Source of the DNA: an uncultured Alloprevotella sp. | GTDB lineage: Bacteria > Bacteroidota > Bacteroidia > Bacteroidales > Bacteroidaceae | Assembly: GCA_944322095.1 (NCBI GenBank) | Contig: CALUNU010000007.1 | Location: 49,719-113,718, forward strand | Reading direction: 5' to 3' | Length of the DNA stretch: 64,000 nt | Shown: positions 43,619 through 54,038 of the stretch, piece by piece | Numbering within the stretch: position 1 is the first letter of the stretch | How the letters are laid out: each line of letters starts with the position of its first letter | The notes under the pieces: model-generated | The model's database searches: none | The model's input: only the letters and a program-made list of their open reading frames with translations | Told to the model about the DNA's origin: nothing | Program-made: the position numbers and the translations under genes

Positions 43619-44417
43619 CTTCTGTCAGCGTGAAGAGCAGGTACGTGCGGCCGTGCGCCGCCCCGCAGGTGTGATAGACGATGCCGTCGCCGAACAGGTT
43701 CTGGTGCTGCGTGTGGTGCGTGTGGCCACACAGGCAGAAGGCCAGGCCGGGATAGCGGTGCAGCACGAGCTGGAACACCTCGGCCACGTTGTTGTTGAAC
43801 TGGTCGGTGTGGGGCGCGGCGTGCATGGCCACGACGGTGCGCCGCGTCGAGGCGGGCAGGGTTTCGCGGTCGGTGCGCAGGAAGTCGAAGTCGGGGATGG
43901 CCGTGGAGTAGTCGTACTCGAAGGCGTTCGTGTTGAGGCAGACAAAGTGGGTTGTGCCCACGTCGAACGAGAAGTTGGGGTCGCCGTAGAGGGCGCGAAA
44001 CACGTCGCCGCCCGTTCCCAGGCAGTCGTGGTTGCCGATGAGGCACACGTAGGGCGGCCGCAGGCGTTTCAGCTCGCGCGCCATCCATTCCCACTCGCGC
44101 GTCAGGCCAAAGTCGGTCTGGTCGCCGCAATGGATCACGAAGTCGACGTCCGGGCGGGCGTTGATGGCGTCGACGATGGCTCCCGTCTCGTCATACCAGC
44201 GCTGCGTGTCGCTTATGACGGCGAAGCGCACCGTTTCGCGCCCGGCCGTTTCGCGCTCGATGCGTTCGATGGCCGCGGCGTTGTGGAGGCGCTCGCCGTC
44301 GACGCGGCTGTCGTACGGGTGATACTCGATGAGGTCGCACCCCGTCAGGGCGGCCGTCAGGCAGAGCGCTGGCAGCCATCGCCGGGCGGAAACTAAAAAG
44401 CGTTCGATGGTTTTCAT
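43587..44417 (-). CDS. Calcineurin-like metallophosphoesterase, lipoprotein
   Basis: The 276-residue protein has a lipobox (LTAALTGCDLIEY, Cys at about 27) and the five metallophosphoesterase motifs: FAVISDTQRW (D-x-H position occupied by DTQ), FVIHCGDQTD, LIGNHDCLG, VAMHAAPHTDQ, and LCGHTHHTQHQN. The first motif has Gln in place of the usual His, a variant seen in some families, so metal binding is not certain. Substrate unknown. It is followed by a predicted envelope protein with overlapping reading frames. Confidence 0.85.
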   Translation of the reverse strand: MKTIERFLVSARRWLPALCLTAALTGCDLIEYHPYDSRVDGERLHNAAAIERIERETAGRETVRFAVISDTQRWYDETGAIVDAINARPDVDFVIHCGDQTDFGLTREWEWMARELKRLRPPYVCLIGNHDCLGTGGDVFRALYGDPNFSFDVGTTHFVCLNTNAFEYDYSTAIPDFDFLRTDRETLPASTRRTVVAMHAAPHTDQFNNNVAEVFQLVLHRYPGLAFCLCGHTHHTQHQNLFGDGIVYHTCGAAHGRTYLLFTLTEDGYTYEEVAC

Positions 44418-44523
44418 GGTGCAAAAGTCGTGCTTTTACACCGTTTTAAAAAGGTCGATTTTTCGGAATGTGTGTCTCTTTTTCGCGTAAACGGCCGTCC
44501 GTGGCCCTTCGCCGTGGCCGGGC

Positions 44524-46428
44524 TCAGGAGGCAGGGGTAAAGCCTCCGTCGGCGTTGCGCACGAGGCGTCCGCTCCTCACGAGCATTTGCAGGGCCGCCC
44601 CGGCCTCGTCGGGAGCGAAGCCGTCGGGCGTCGTTTCGTCGGGGGCCAGCGTGCCCCGCCTGCGTGCCAGCTCCTCGATGGCCGCGGCGGCGGCCTCGAT
44701 GCGGCCGCCCTTGGGCCGTCGGCTCAGGCACACGTCGCAATGGTCGCAGTCGGCCGCGGCGGTCTCGCCGAAGTAGGCCAGCAGGTAGCGCGAGCGGCAG
44801 CAGTCGGTGCCCCCGGCATAGCCCAGCATGGCGTTGAGCCGCGTCACATACTGTTCGCGCCGCGTTTCGTACACCTCGGGCGGTATGACCACGCGGCTCT
44901 CCTCGACGCGCCGTTGCAGAAAGGTGATGCGGGGCACGTTTTTGCGCGGCACGTAGTGGACGATGCGTTCCAGCGTGAGCAGGCGCAGCGTTTCGTACAC
45001 CTCGTGGGGCGTCAGGCCGCAGTCGCGTCCAATGAGCGTCTCGTCGATAAAGGCATAGTCGCTGAACAGCCCCGTGTAGCGCCGCAGGAGCGACAGGATG
45101 ACGCGGTCCATGCGCGGCGTCAGGCGGTGCAGGTTGTACAGCTCGTCGCGCTGCACGATAAACATGACGCGCGAGGCGCCCTCCTCTTCGTCGCGATAGA
45201 GGATGAGGCCCGTGCGCGTGAGGATGTGAAGGGCGCTGAGCACGCGCGTGGGAAAGTATTTGAAGTTGACGCAGAAGCGTTCCAGGTCAAACTCGTAGGT
45301 CACGCCGAAGCCGTCGCCCACGGCCAGCTGGAAGAAGTAGGCCAGCGACGAGTAGACGCGCTGCACAAACTCCTTGGGCGGGAACGTGTCGGCCACGCGG
45401 CGCAGCATTTTCGCGCGGTCGGCCTCGGAGTAGAGCAGCACGGCATAGGCCCGCCGCCCGTCGCGCCCGGCGCGTCCCGCCTCCTGAAAGTAGGCCTCGA
45501 TGCTGTCGGGCAGGTCCATGTGGACCACCAGGCGCACGTCGGCCTTGTCGATGCCCATGCCAAAGGCGTTGGTGGCCACCATGACGCGCGTGTGGCCCTG
45601 CTGCCAGTCGTCCTGGCGCACGTCTTTCTCGACGGGTGGCAGCCCGGCGTGGTAGTAGAGGGCCGGTATGCCCGCCCGCGTGAGCATGGCGGCCGTGTCG
45701 GCCGCACCGCGGCGGCTGCGCGTATAGACGATGGCGGCTCCAGGCACGCTGCGCAGGATGTGCACGAGCTGGGCGGCCTTGTCGGTTGTGGGGCGCACCA
45801 CGTAGCTCAGGTTTGTGCGCTCGAAGCTCATGCGGAACAGACGCATGCCGGGCCGTTTGAGCACTTCGCGGATGTCCGTCAGCACGCGCTCGGTGGCCGT
45901 GGCCGTCAGCGCCAGCAGGGGCACGCCCGGCAGCAGTTCGTTGAGCTGGCAGAGGTTCAGGTAGGAGGGGCGGAAGTCGAAGCCCCACTGCGACAGACAG
46001 TGAGCCTCGTCGATGGTGACGAAGCTCACGTGCATGTGGCCCAGCCGCCGGCGGAAGGCCTCGGAGCCCAGCCGCTCGGGCGCCACGTAGAGAAACTTGT
46101 AGCCGCCGAAGACGCAATTGTCGAGCTGCCGCGCCACCTCCTCGGCCGCGAGGCCCGAGTAGATAGCGGCGGCCCGTATGCCCAGCTGCCTGAGGCGGGC
46201 CACCTGGTCTTTCATCAGGGCGATGAGCGGCGTCACCACCAGGCAGAGCCCCTCCATGGCCAGCGCCGGCACCTGGAACGTGATGCTTTTTCCGCCGCCC
46301 GTGGGCATGAGCCCGATGGTGTCGCAGCCCCGGCCGATGCTGCGGATGATGTCGAGCTGGATGCCGCGGAAGTTGTCGTAGCCCCAGTAGCGCCGCAGGA
46401 TGTCCCTGTACCTTTCGTCGTCCTCCAT
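44524..46428 (-). CDS. recQ: ATP-dependent DNA helicase RecQ, short form
   Basis: The 634-residue helicase acts in recombination repair and replication restart. Motifs: LMPTGGGKSITFQVP (Walker A, about residues 40-54), VTPLIALMKDQ, TIDEAHCLSQWGFDFRPSY (DEAH box and aromatic-rich loop), LLALTATATE, VMVATNAFGMGIDKADVRLVVHMDLP and QEAGRAGRDGRRA. The zinc site is DCCRSRYLLAYFGE and CDHCDVC. The last 60 residues do not look like a complete HRDC domain. The gene starts 24 bases after recJ stops, so the two repair enzymes are probably co-expressed. Confidence 0.93.
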   Translation of the reverse strand: MEDDERYRDILRRYWGYDNFRGIQLDIIRSIGRGCDTIGLMPTGGGKSITFQVPALAMEGLCLVVTPLIALMKDQVARLRQLGIRAAAIYSGLAAEEVARQLDNCVFGGYKFLYVAPERLGSEAFRRRLGHMHVSFVTIDEAHCLSQWGFDFRPSYLNLCQLNELLPGVPLLALTATATERVLTDIREVLKRPGMRLFRMSFERTNLSYVVRPTTDKAAQLVHILRSVPGAAIVYTRSRRGAADTAAMLTRAGIPALYYHAGLPPVEKDVRQDDWQQGHTRVMVATNAFGMGIDKADVRLVVHMDLPDSIEAYFQEAGRAGRDGRRAYAVLLYSEADRAKMLRRVADTFPPKEFVQRVYSSLAYFFQLAVGDGFGVTYEFDLERFCVNFKYFPTRVLSALHILTRTGLILYRDEEEGASRVMFIVQRDELYNLHRLTPRMDRVILSLLRRYTGLFSDYAFIDETLIGRDCGLTPHEVYETLRLLTLERIVHYVPRKNVPRITFLQRRVEESRVVIPPEVYETRREQYVTRLNAMLGYAGGTDCCRSRYLLAYFGETAAADCDHCDVCLSRRPKGGRIEAAAAAIEELARRRGTLAPDETTPDGFAPDEAGAALQMLVRSGRLVRNADGGFTPAS

Positions 46429-46452
46429 GCGTCTGTGTGCGCCTCCGCCGCG

Positions 46453-48177
46453 TCAGTCGGTCTCGACGGGTCGTATGTCCTCAATTTGCAGCTGCACCTC
46501 GCCGCGGCGGTGCGTGTTTTCCTCGATGCTGTAGCAGATGTCGAAGGCGCGCTTCGTCTTGATGTAGCGTGCCTGCGAGCTCTGCCCGAAGGCAATGCCG
46601 TTCATCACGTTGTTGCTCTTGTTGTCCACGAGTTCGAGCTTGATGTGTTCCTGTCCGCGCCCGACGACCTTGCTCGTGCCGTAGTCGTAGACGCGGTGGG
46701 TGCAGAACACGGGCTTCGGATTGCCCGGCCCGAAGGGGGCAAAGCGCTTCAAGTCGGTATAGAACGCGAAGGTCACGTCCTTAAAGTCGAGCACCGCGTC
46801 GATGTCGAGGCTTGGCTGCGTCTGTTCCTCGTTGATGTGGTGTGCCACGTAGTCCTCGAAGCGCCGGGCAAAGGCCTCGACGTTTTCCACGCGCAGCGAG
46901 AGGCCGGCGGCATAGGTGTGGCCGCCGAAGTTTTCCAGCAGGTCGCTGCAACTCTGCACGGCGCGATACACGTCGAAGCCCGACACCGAGCGGGCCGAGC
47001 CCGTGGCCATGCCCTCGCTGCGCGTCAGCACGACGGCGGGGCGGTAGTAGAGCTCCGTGATGCGCGACGCCACGATGCCGATAACGCCCTTGTGCCACGC
47101 CTCGTTGTAGATTACCACCGCGCGGCGGCTGTCCAGGTCGGGCAGGTGGCTCACCAGCTCCGTGGCCTCCTCGGTCATCTGCTTGTCCAGGTCCTTGCGC
47201 GCCTCGTTGTAGAGGTTGATGCGTGCCGCCTTGTCGAGCGCGGCGGCATAGTCGCGTTCGACGAGCAGCTCCACGGCCTCCTTGCCGTTCTGCATGCGCC
47301 CCGAGGCGTTGATGCGCGGGCCTATCTTGAAAATGATGTCGTTCATCGACAGTTCGCGGTCGCCCAGGCCGCACACCTCGATGATGGCTTGCAGGCCGAT
47401 GGAGGGGTGCGTGTTCATCAGGCGCAGGCCGTGATAGGCCAGGATGCGGTTTTCGCCCATGATGGGCACGATGTCGGCGGCGATGCTCACGGCGCACAGG
47501 TCGAGCAGAGGCGTCAGCTTGTTCTGCTCAATGCCGTTGCTCGCGGCGAAGGCCTGCATAAACTTGAAGCCCACGCCGCAGCCCGACAGGTGGGTGTAGG
47601 GGTAATGGTTGTCGGCCCGTTTTGGATTGAGGATGGCGGCCGCCGGCGGCAGCACCTCGTCGGGCACGTGGTGGTCGCAGATGATGAAGTCGATGCCCAG
47701 CCGGCGCGCATAGGCCACCTCGTCGACGGCCTTGATGCCGCAGTCGAGCACGATGACGAGCTTTACGCCCGTTTCGGCCGCGAAGTCGACGCCCTTCTTC
47801 GAGATGCCGTAGCCCTCCTCGTAGCGGTCGGGGATGTAATAGTCGATGTTGGAGTAAAACTGTGAGAGGAACTTATAGACCAGCGCGACGGCCGTACAGC
47901 CGTCCACGTCGTAGTCGCCATACACAAGGATGCGCTCCTTGCGCCCCATGGCCTCGTCGAGGCGCCGCACGGCCTCGCGCATGTCGTCCATCAGGAAGGG
48001 GTCGTGCAGGTCCGAGAGCTGCGGGCGGAAAAAGCGCTTCACCTCGGCGGGCGTGCGCAGGCCGCGGCTCAGCAGCAGCCGCCCCAGCACGGGGTGGATG
48101 CTCGCCGCGGCGGCCAGCTCGGAGGCCTGGGCTTCCTCTTCGGCCGTGGGTGGCGTGTAATTCCATTTATACATCAT
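46453..48177 (-). CDS. recJ: Single-stranded-DNA-specific exonuclease RecJ
   Basis: The 574-residue 5'-3' exonuclease of the DHH family. Visible: LVYGDYDVDGCTAVALVYKFL (DHH motif I, about 82-102), IVLDCGIKAVDEVAYARRLGIDFIICDHHVPDEVLPPAAAILNP (motifs II/III), KFMQAF, the linker NGKEAVELLVERDY, the DHHA1 signature HKGVIGIVASRITELYYRPAVVL and GGHTYAAGLSLRVENVEAFARRF, and a C-terminal OB domain (DVTFAFYTDLKRFAPFGPGNPKPVF). Two adjacent Met start the protein. It heads a recJ-recQ pair. Confidence 0.95.
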   Translation of the reverse strand: MMYKWNYTPPTAEEEAQASELAAAASIHPVLGRLLLSRGLRTPAEVKRFFRPQLSDLHDPFLMDDMREAVRRLDEAMGRKERILVYGDYDVDGCTAVALVYKFLSQFYSNIDYYIPDRYEEGYGISKKGVDFAAETGVKLVIVLDCGIKAVDEVAYARRLGIDFIICDHHVPDEVLPPAAAILNPKRADNHYPYTHLSGCGVGFKFMQAFAASNGIEQNKLTPLLDLCAVSIAADIVPIMGENRILAYHGLRLMNTHPSIGLQAIIEVCGLGDRELSMNDIIFKIGPRINASGRMQNGKEAVELLVERDYAAALDKAARINLYNEARKDLDKQMTEEATELVSHLPDLDSRRAVVIYNEAWHKGVIGIVASRITELYYRPAVVLTRSEGMATGSARSVSGFDVYRAVQSCSDLLENFGGHTYAAGLSLRVENVEAFARRFEDYVAHHINEEQTQPSLDIDAVLDFKDVTFAFYTDLKRFAPFGPGNPKPVFCTHRVYDYGTSKVVGRGQEHIKLELVDNKSNNVMNGIAFGQSSQARYIKTKRAFDICYSIEENTHRRGEVQLQIEDIRPVETD

Positions 48178-48457
48178 GACATATCTTGTTTTTTCTTTTT
48201 TGCAGTGCGTGTGGCGGCGCCGGGCCGCATGTGGTGGGTCGGGCGCTCCAAGCCTCCCGTGTGCGAAAGGCGTTTTTTAGCAAGTAAAGTTAGGCAAAAA
48301 AAACGAGACGGCCGCCTCGGCGGGGCAGAAACGTATGCCGGCGCCTCCCCGCCTCCCCTTGTCGCCGCGGTGCAGGGTGCTCCCGCGGTGGGCCGCACCT
48401 TGTATATATACGCGCACGCGCGAGGCTGGGCGGAAAGCAACCCTTTTCCTGACGGCT

Positions 48458-48499
48458 CTACTTCAAAAAAGTGGCAATATTGCCACTTTTTTGAAGTAG
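48458..48499. repeat. 42-bp perfect palindrome
   Basis: CTACTTCAAAAAAGTGGC...GCCACTTTTTTGAAGTAG with 21-bp arms and no loop. It sits in the gap 48178-49110 between recJ and leuB. Confidence 0.9.
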
Positions 48500-48529
48500 C
48501 GGGGCGGTTTTAGACGTAATCTGTGCGTT

Positions 48530-48574
48530 TCTATTTCAGAAAACCGGCTGTGACAGCCACAAATTTGAAATAGA
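48530..48574. repeat. Imperfect palindrome related to the one at 48458
   Basis: TCTATTTCAGAAAACCGGCTGT pairs imperfectly with GACAGCC-ACAAATTTGAAATAGA. Its arms (CTATTTCA..GTGGCTG) resemble CTACTTCA..GTGGCAA of the first palindrome 30 bases away. Confidence 0.7.
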
Positions 48575-48689
48575 GCGGCCGCGACGAGGCGGGCATCACG
48601 ACCATGAGCATCTACGACTTTCTGCCGGGCGAGCGCTCGCTCGACTTGTAGGCAGCCCCTCGGTGTGCGGCGTGCGGGCGCGGGCAGGG

Positions 48690-49080
48690 CCTTGCGGAGG
48701 GGTGGCTGCGGGCCGCCGCGGCGTGTGCGCTATTTGGCAAAGCGTTAAAGCGGACGCGCGGCTCCGTCCGCCTTTTAGCGTTGTTTTCGTGCTTCCATGC
48801 GGCCTTTCGGCCAATCCATCCCATGGAATTCTGTTTCCATCCCATGGATCGGCCGATCCATCCCATGGAAATTTCGATCCAAGGCCTGTTTCGGGAGGAA
48901 AAATGGCTCCGATTTGCGCCATATAGTGGCAAAAAAGGCCCTCTCCGTGTGTTTTGCGGGAGGGCCTTTGGCGTTGGCGCCTGAAAACCAGGCGTTTCTG
49001 ATTTTCGCTCATTTGCGTGCGAGGGCGCGGCCGGGCGAAAATATTCGATTCTCCGTGTTAAAAAAATGCGGCGGCGGACA
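48690..49080 (+). repeat. Long interspersed repeat, copy C
   Basis: Same order of blocks as copy A: GTTAAAGCGGACG / CGTCCGCCTTTTAGCG, three ATCCCATGG iterons at 48818, 48839 and 48860 (again 21-bp steps), GATCCAAGGCCTGTTT, GCCATATAGTGGC, the GATTTTCGC / GCGAAAAT stem and the GATTCTCC-GTGTTAAAAAA block. The spacer between the iteron part and the stem is different: it contains a GGCCCTC / GAGGGCC terminator-like hairpin. It ends 30 bases before the 3' end of leuB. Confidence 0.85.
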
Positions 49081-49110
49081 GTTTGTTGCGCCGCCCCGTG
49101 CCCCTGCGGC

Positions 49111-50172
49111 TCACTGCTCCCCGACCTGCCGGGCTATCCAGGCGCCCACCTCGCGCGTGCCGTAGCGGGGCGCGCCGGCGGGCTGTATGTCGGGCGTGCG
49201 CACGCCGGCCTCGATGGAGGCGTCGACGGCGCGGCGCACGGCGGCGCCCTCGGCCGTGAGGCCGAAGTGCTCGAAGAGCATGGCGGCCGAGAGAATCTGG
49301 GCCAGGGGGTTGGCTATGTCCTTGCCGGCGGCCTGGGGCCACGAGCCGTGGATGGGCTCGAAGACGGGCGTGCCCGTGCCCACCGAGGCCGAGGGCAGCA
49401 GGCCCAGCGAGCCCGAGATGCACGAGCCCTCGTCGGTGAGGATGTCGCCGAAGGTGTTTTCCGTGACAAGCACGTCGAAGTGGGTCGGTTCCTGCACGAG
49501 GCGCATGGCGGCGTTGTCGACGTACATATACTCCGTGCGCACGTCGGGGTGGAGGGCTGCCATCTCTGCGCCCACCTTGCGCCACAGGCGGCTCGAAGCC
49601 AGCACGTTGGCCTTGTCGACCACGGTGACAAGGCCGCGCCGGCGGGCGGCATAGGCGTAGGCCACGGCCAGGATGCGCTCCACCTCGGGACGGGTGTAGC
49701 GGTTGGTGTCCCAGGCCTCGTCGTCGCCCTCGTGCTTCTCGCCAAAGTACATGCCGCCCGTCAGTTCGCGGATGCATACAAAGTCGGCGCCGCGCACGAC
49801 GTCGGGGCGCAGGGGCGAGAGGTGGAGCAGGCCCTCGAACGTCTGCACGGGGCGTATGTTGGCGTAGAGGCCCAGGCGCTTGCGCATGGCCAGCAGCCCC
49901 TGCTCGGGGCGCACGGTGGCGGTGGGGTCGGCGTCGTAGCGCGGATGGCCCACGGCCGAAAAGAGCACGGCGTCGGCCGCGGCGCAGGCCTCGTAGGTCT
50001 GTTCGGGGAAGGGGTTGCCCGTGGCGTCGATGGCGGCGGCGCCCACGAGGGCTTCGGTGAAGGTGAGCTCGTGGCCGAAGCGGCGGGCCACGGCGTTCAT
50101 GACGGCAACGCCCTGGGCCGATATTTCGGGCCCGATGCCGTCGCCGGGAAGGAGGGCAATGTGGAGTTTCAT
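49111..50172 (-). CDS. leuB: 3-isopropylmalate dehydrogenase
   Basis: Oxidative decarboxylation of 3-isopropylmalate in leucine synthesis. The 353-residue protein has [19 protein letters not shown] at the N-terminus, [16 protein letters not shown] (substrate arginines), [49 protein letters not shown] (metal aspartates region) and the NAD-binding [31 protein letters not shown]. Last gene of the leuA-leuC-leuD-leuB operon, 15 bases after leuD. Confidence 0.95.
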   Translation of the reverse strand: MKLHIALLPGDGIGPEISAQGVAVMNAVARRFGHELTFTEALVGAAAIDATGNPFPEQTYEACAAADAVLFSAVGHPRYDADPTATVRPEQGLLAMRKRLGLYANIRPVQTFEGLLHLSPLRPDVVRGADFVCIRELTGGMYFGEKHEGDDEAWDTNRYTRPEVERILAVAYAYAARRRGLVTVVDKANVLASSRLWRKVGAEMAALHPDVRTEYMYVDNAAMRLVQEPTHFDVLVTENTFGDILTDEGSCISGSLGLLPSASVGTGTPVFEPIHGSWPQAAGKDIANPLAQILSAAMLFEHFGLTAEGAAVRRAVDASIEAGVRTPDIQPAGAPRYGTREVGAWIARQVGEQ

Positions 50173-50187
50173 GCGGGTGTGCGGGTG

Positions 50188-50784
50188 TTAGGGGGTTGTT
50201 GTGTGCTGCCGCTCCCAGGCCTCGATGAGAGGGCGGCTTTGCAGGAGGAAATCGATGTCGTCGAGGCCGTGCGTGAGGCAGTATTTCTTGTAGCCGTTCA
50301 GCTCGAAATGCTTCGAGCGGCCCGTGGCCTCGTTGGTGATGGTTTGCCGCGGCACGTCGACGGTGACGAGCGTCGAGGCGTCGGCCGCAACGCTCGCGAA
50401 GAGTTCGGCCAGGAAGTCCTCGCTCACGACGACGGGCAGAACGAAGTTGTTGAGCTCGTTCTGGCGGTGGATGTCGGCAAAGAAGCTGCTCACCACGACG
50501 CGGAAGCCATAGTCGGCCAGGGCCCAGGCGGCGTGCTCGCGGCTCGAGCCGCAGCCGAAGTTTTTGCCCGCCAGCAGTATTTCGCCGCCATAGCGCGGGT
50601 CGTTCAGCACGAAGGGCCGCGGCGAGCCGTCAGGGTTGAAGCGCCAGTCGCGGAAGAGGTTCTCGCCGAAGCCTTCGCGTGAGGTGGCTTTCAGGAAGCG
50701 GGCGGGGATAATCTGGTCGGTGTCGACGTTTTCGAGCGGCAGGGGCACGCAGGTGGAGCGTATGATGTCGAATTTCTTTTTCAT
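50188..50784 (-). CDS. leuD: 3-isopropylmalate dehydratase small subunit
   Basis: Small subunit of isopropylmalate isomerase. The 198-residue protein has the family motifs VDTDQIIPARFLK, GGEILLAGKNFGCGSSREHAAWALADYGFRVVVSSFFADIHRQNELNNFVLPV. It partners LeuC encoded 26 bases upstream. Confidence 0.95.
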   Translation of the reverse strand: MKKKFDIIRSTCVPLPLENVDTDQIIPARFLKATSREGFGENLFRDWRFNPDGSPRPFVLNDPRYGGEILLAGKNFGCGSSREHAAWALADYGFRVVVSSFFADIHRQNELNNFVLPVVVSEDFLAELFASVAADASTLVTVDVPRQTITNEATGRSKHFELNGYKKYCLTHGLDDIDFLLQSRPLIEAWERQHTTTP

Positions 50785-50810
50785 GACGTGTCAGCTTGGG
50801 TTGGGGCGTG

Positions 50811-52193
50811 TCAGTTCATTAAGGTGCGCGGGTCGGTGACGACGCCCGTCACGGCGGCCGCGGCCGCCGTGAGCGGGCCGGCCAGGAGGGTGCGCGAGCC
50901 GGGGCCCTGGCGGCCCTCGAAGTTGCGGTTGGACGTGGCGACGCAGAGCTTGCCGGAGGGCACCTTGTCGTCGTTCATGGCCAGGCAGGCCGAGCAGCCG
51001 GGCTGGCGCAGCTCAAAGCCGGCGTCGGCGAGCACGCGGTCGAGGCCCTCGGCCTTGATTTGCCGCACGACGGCCCACGAGCCGGGTACGAGCCAGGCCG
51101 TCAGGCCGGGGGCCTTGCGGCGGCCGCGGATGATGGAGGCAAAGGCGCGGAAGTCCTCGATGCGCCCGTTGGTGCAGGCGCCCAGAAAGACGTAGTCGAC
51201 TGGGCGTCCCAGCATGGGCTCGCCCGGGCGGAAGCCCATGTAGGCCAGGGCTTTCTCGTCCGAGGGGCCGGCCGGCTCGGGGATGCGCCCCGTCACGGGC
51301 ATGCCCATGCCGGGGTTGGTGCCGTAGGTAATCATGGGGGCAATGTCGGCGGCGTCGAAGCTCACCTCGCGGTCGAACGTGGCGCCGTCGTCGGTGCGCA
51401 GCGTGCGCCAGCGGGCCACGGCCTCGTCCCACGCCCGTCCCTGCGGGGCGTAGCGCCGGCCGCGCAGATAGGCAAAGGTGGTGTCGTCGGGGGCCACGAA
51501 GCCGCCGCGGGCGCCCATCTCGATGGAGAGGTTGCAGAGCGTGAGGCGCCCCTCCATCGAGAGCGAGCGCACGGCCGGGCCGGCATATTCAACGAAATGG
51601 CCGGTGGCACCGCTCGTCGTGAGGCGGCTCATGAGGTAGAGCGCCAGGTCCTTGGCCGTGACGCCCGGGCCGAGGCTTCCCTCGACCGTGATGCGCATGG
51701 AGCGGGGCTTGGTTTGCAGGATGCACTGCGAGGCCAGGGCCATCTCGACCTCGCTCGTGCCGATGCCGAAGGCCACGGCGCCCACGGCACCGTGGGTCGA
51801 GGTGTGCGAGTCGCCGCAAACGATGGTCATGCCGGGCAGCGAGAGGCCCAGTTCGGGCCCCACGACGTGGACGATGCCGTTGTCGGGGTGCATCATGCCG
51901 AAGTGGGCGAGGCCAAAGTCGCGGGCGTTGCGCTCGAGCTCCTCCACCTGGCGGCGCGACACGGGGTCGGCGATGGGCCGCTCCTGGCCCGTGGTGGGCG
52001 TGTTGTGGTCGGGCATGCAGAAAATCTGCGCGGGGCGCAGGGGGCGCAGGCCGCGCTCGCGCAGGCCGCGGAAGGCTTGCGGGCTGGTCACTTCGTGGCA
52101 GTAGAGCCGGTCGATGTAGAGCTGGTCGGGGCCGTCGTCGACGTGCTGGACGACGTGGCTGTCCCATATTTTGTCGAAAAGCGTTTTGGGCAT
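50811..52193 (-). CDS. leuC: 3-isopropylmalate dehydratase large subunit
   Basis: Fe-S isomerase subunit of the aconitase family, 460 residues. Seen: [45 protein letters not shown], and the [4Fe-4S] ligands in [18 protein letters not shown] (first Cys) and [12 protein letters not shown] (CxxC pair). It lies between a small membrane protein and leuD. Confidence 0.96.
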   Translation of the reverse strand: MPKTLFDKIWDSHVVQHVDDGPDQLYIDRLYCHEVTSPQAFRGLRERGLRPLRPAQIFCMPDHNTPTTGQERPIADPVSRRQVEELERNARDFGLAHFGMMHPDNGIVHVVGPELGLSLPGMTIVCGDSHTSTHGAVGAVAFGIGTSEVEMALASQCILQTKPRSMRITVEGSLGPGVTAKDLALYLMSRLTTSGATGHFVEYAGPAVRSLSMEGRLTLCNLSIEMGARGGFVAPDDTTFAYLRGRRYAPQGRAWDEAVARWRTLRTDDGATFDREVSFDAADIAPMITYGTNPGMGMPVTGRIPEPAGPSDEKALAYMGFRPGEPMLGRPVDYVFLGACTNGRIEDFRAFASIIRGRRKAPGLTAWLVPGSWAVVRQIKAEGLDRVLADAGFELRQPGCSACLAMNDDKVPSGKLCVATSNRNFEGRQGPGSRTLLAGPLTAAAAAVTGVVTDPRTLMN

Positions 52194-52219
52194 GGCTTTA
52201 AGCTTGGTTTTGCGTTATC

Positions 52220-52513
52220 TTACAGGGCGGCCAGCACCAGGCCGGCGGCCAGCGCCGTGAGGCAGGCGCCCGCCACGGCCAGCGCTACGGCCAGCGTGCG
52301 GCGGCCCCGGCCATACTGGTCGAGACTGACGAAGAAGAGCACCACGGGCACGGCCCACAGCAGGTTCGTCAGCACATAGAGCAGCAGCGACACCACCGTG
52401 CTCTGGCTCGTGCCGAAGGGGTGCAGGCCGCCGAAGAGGTAGAAGGGGATGAGCAGCACGGGCAGCAGACTGATGCCCGCGAGCAGCAGCATCCAGCGGG
52501 GATAGAGCTTCAT
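52220..52513 (-). CDS. Small three-helix membrane protein inside the leu operon
   Basis: The 97-residue protein has three predicted helices ([71 protein letters not shown]) with a short polar loop DQYGRGRRT. Its ATG overlaps the leuA stop (ATGA-type overlap at 52510-52513) and it precedes leuC by 26 bases, so it is an integral operon member. I do not recognise the family. Confidence 0.8.
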   Translation of the reverse strand: MKLYPRWMLLLAGISLLPVLLIPFYLFGGLHPFGTSQSTVVSLLLYVLTNLLWAVPVVLFFVSLDQYGRGRRTLAVALAVAGACLTALAAGLVLAAL

Positions 52514-54006
52514 TTGCGGAACTTGTTGATGCAGTCGATATAGGCCTCAACGCTCGCGGCAACGATGTCGGTGTTGGCTCCGAAGCCGTAGTAGAGCGCG
52601 CCGTCGTGCTCCACCTGCATGTGCACCTTGCCCACGTCGTCGGAGCCCTTGTTGATGGCCTGGATGGTAAATTCTTTCAGCGTCATCTTGCGCTTGATGA
52701 TGCTCTTGACGGCGCGTATGGCGGCGTCGACGGGGCCGTTGCCCTCGGCGGCGGCGTCGAACTTCTCGCCGGCGATGTCGAGGATGACGGCGGCCACGGG
52801 GCGCACGCCCAAGCCGCTGGTCACTTGCAGATAGTCGAGCTTCACGGCGTGGCTCATGGCGCGGTCGGCCCCGGCCAGCATGAGGATGTCGTCGTCGGTG
52901 ACCTCTTTCTTGCGGTCGGCCAGACGCAGAAACTCCTGGTAGATTTCGTCGAGCCGCGCGTCGTCCACGCTGATGCCCAGCACGTCGAGGCGGTGGCGCA
53001 GGGCGGCGTGGCCGCTGCGGGCCGTGAGGATGATGGAGCCTTCGTCGATGCCTACGTCTTTTGGGTTCATGATTTCGTACGTCCCCGCGTTCTTCAAAAC
53101 GCCGTCCTGATGGATGCCTGACGAATGGGCAAAGGCGTTGCGGCCCACGATGGCCTTGTTGGCCTGCACGGGCATGTTCATCAGCGAGCTCACCATGCGG
53201 CTCGTGGCGTAGATGCACGTGGTGTTGATGTTGGTGTCGATGCCTAGTTCGCGATGGCAGCGCAGAATCATGGCCATTTCTTCGAGGCTGGTGTTGCCCG
53301 CGCGCTCGCCGATGCCGTTGACGGTCACCTCGACCTGGCGGGCTCCGTTCAGCACGCCTTCGAGCGTGCAGGCCGTGGCCATGCCCAGGTCGTTGTGGCA
53401 ATGGGTTGAGAGGATGGCCTTGTCGATGCCGTCGACATGCTCCATGAGATAGCGTATTTTGGCCCCATAGTCGGCCGGGAGGCAGTAGCCCGTCGTGTCG
53501 GGGATGTTCACCACGGTGGCGCCCGCCTTGATGACGGCCTCGACCACGCGGGCCAGGTATTCGTTGTCGGTGCGGCCGGCGTCTTCGGCGTAAAACTCCA
53601 CCTCGTCGACGTAGCGGCGGGCATACTTCACGGCGGCCACGGCGCGTTCGAGGATGTCCTCGCGCGTGGAGCCGAATTTATACTTGATGTGGGCGTCGCT
53701 CGTGCCGATGCCCGTGTGGATGCGCTTGTGCTTGGCATATTGCAGAGCCTCGGCGGCGCAGTCGATGTCCTTTTGCACGGCGCGCGTCAGGGCGCAGATG
53801 GTGGGCCACGTCACGGCCTTTGAGATGGCTATGACCGAGTTGAAATCGCCCGGGCTCGACACGGGGAAACCGGCCTCGATGACGTCGACGCCCAGCTTTT
53901 CGAGCTGGCGGGCCACCTGGATTTTCTCCACCGTGTTGAGCTGGCAGCCGGGCACCTGCTCGCCGTCGCGCAGCGTCGTGTCGAAAATGTAAAGTCTCTC
54001 GCTCAT
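52510..54006 (-). CDS. leuA: 2-isopropylmalate synthase
   Basis: Committed step of leucine synthesis. The 498-residue protein has [19 protein letters not shown] (residues 7-25), [58 protein letters not shown] (metal-binding HxH and surrounding), [14 protein letters not shown], and the C-terminal regulatory LeuA dimer domain (about 390-498). It is the first structural gene of the operon; a leader with hairpin and a leucine-containing short ORF precedes it. Confidence 0.96.
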   Translation of the reverse strand: MSERLYIFDTTLRDGEQVPGCQLNTVEKIQVARQLEKLGVDVIEAGFPVSSPGDFNSVIAISKAVTWPTICALTRAVQKDIDCAAEALQYAKHKRIHTGIGTSDAHIKYKFGSTREDILERAVAAVKYARRYVDEVEFYAEDAGRTDNEYLARVVEAVIKAGATVVNIPDTTGYCLPADYGAKIRYLMEHVDGIDKAILSTHCHNDLGMATACTLEGVLNGARQVEVTVNGIGERAGNTSLEEMAMILRCHRELGIDTNINTTCIYATSRMVSSLMNMPVQANKAIVGRNAFAHSSGIHQDGVLKNAGTYEIMNPKDVGIDEGSIILTARSGHAALRHRLDVLGISVDDARLDEIYQEFLRLADRKKEVTDDDILMLAGADRAMSHAVKLDYLQVTSGLGVRPVAAVILDIAGEKFDAAAEGNGPVDAAIRAVKSIIKRKMTLKEFTIQAINKGSDDVGKVHMQVEHDGALYYGFGANTDIVAASVEAYIDCINKFRK

Positions 54007-54038
54007 GGTGTTTATCTGGTTGGATGGTTGTGTCGTTT

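Noticed and set aside
44587..47865. 1092-codon frame antisense to recQ and recJ
   Set aside because: Spans two clear genes on the other strand; no recognisable domain.
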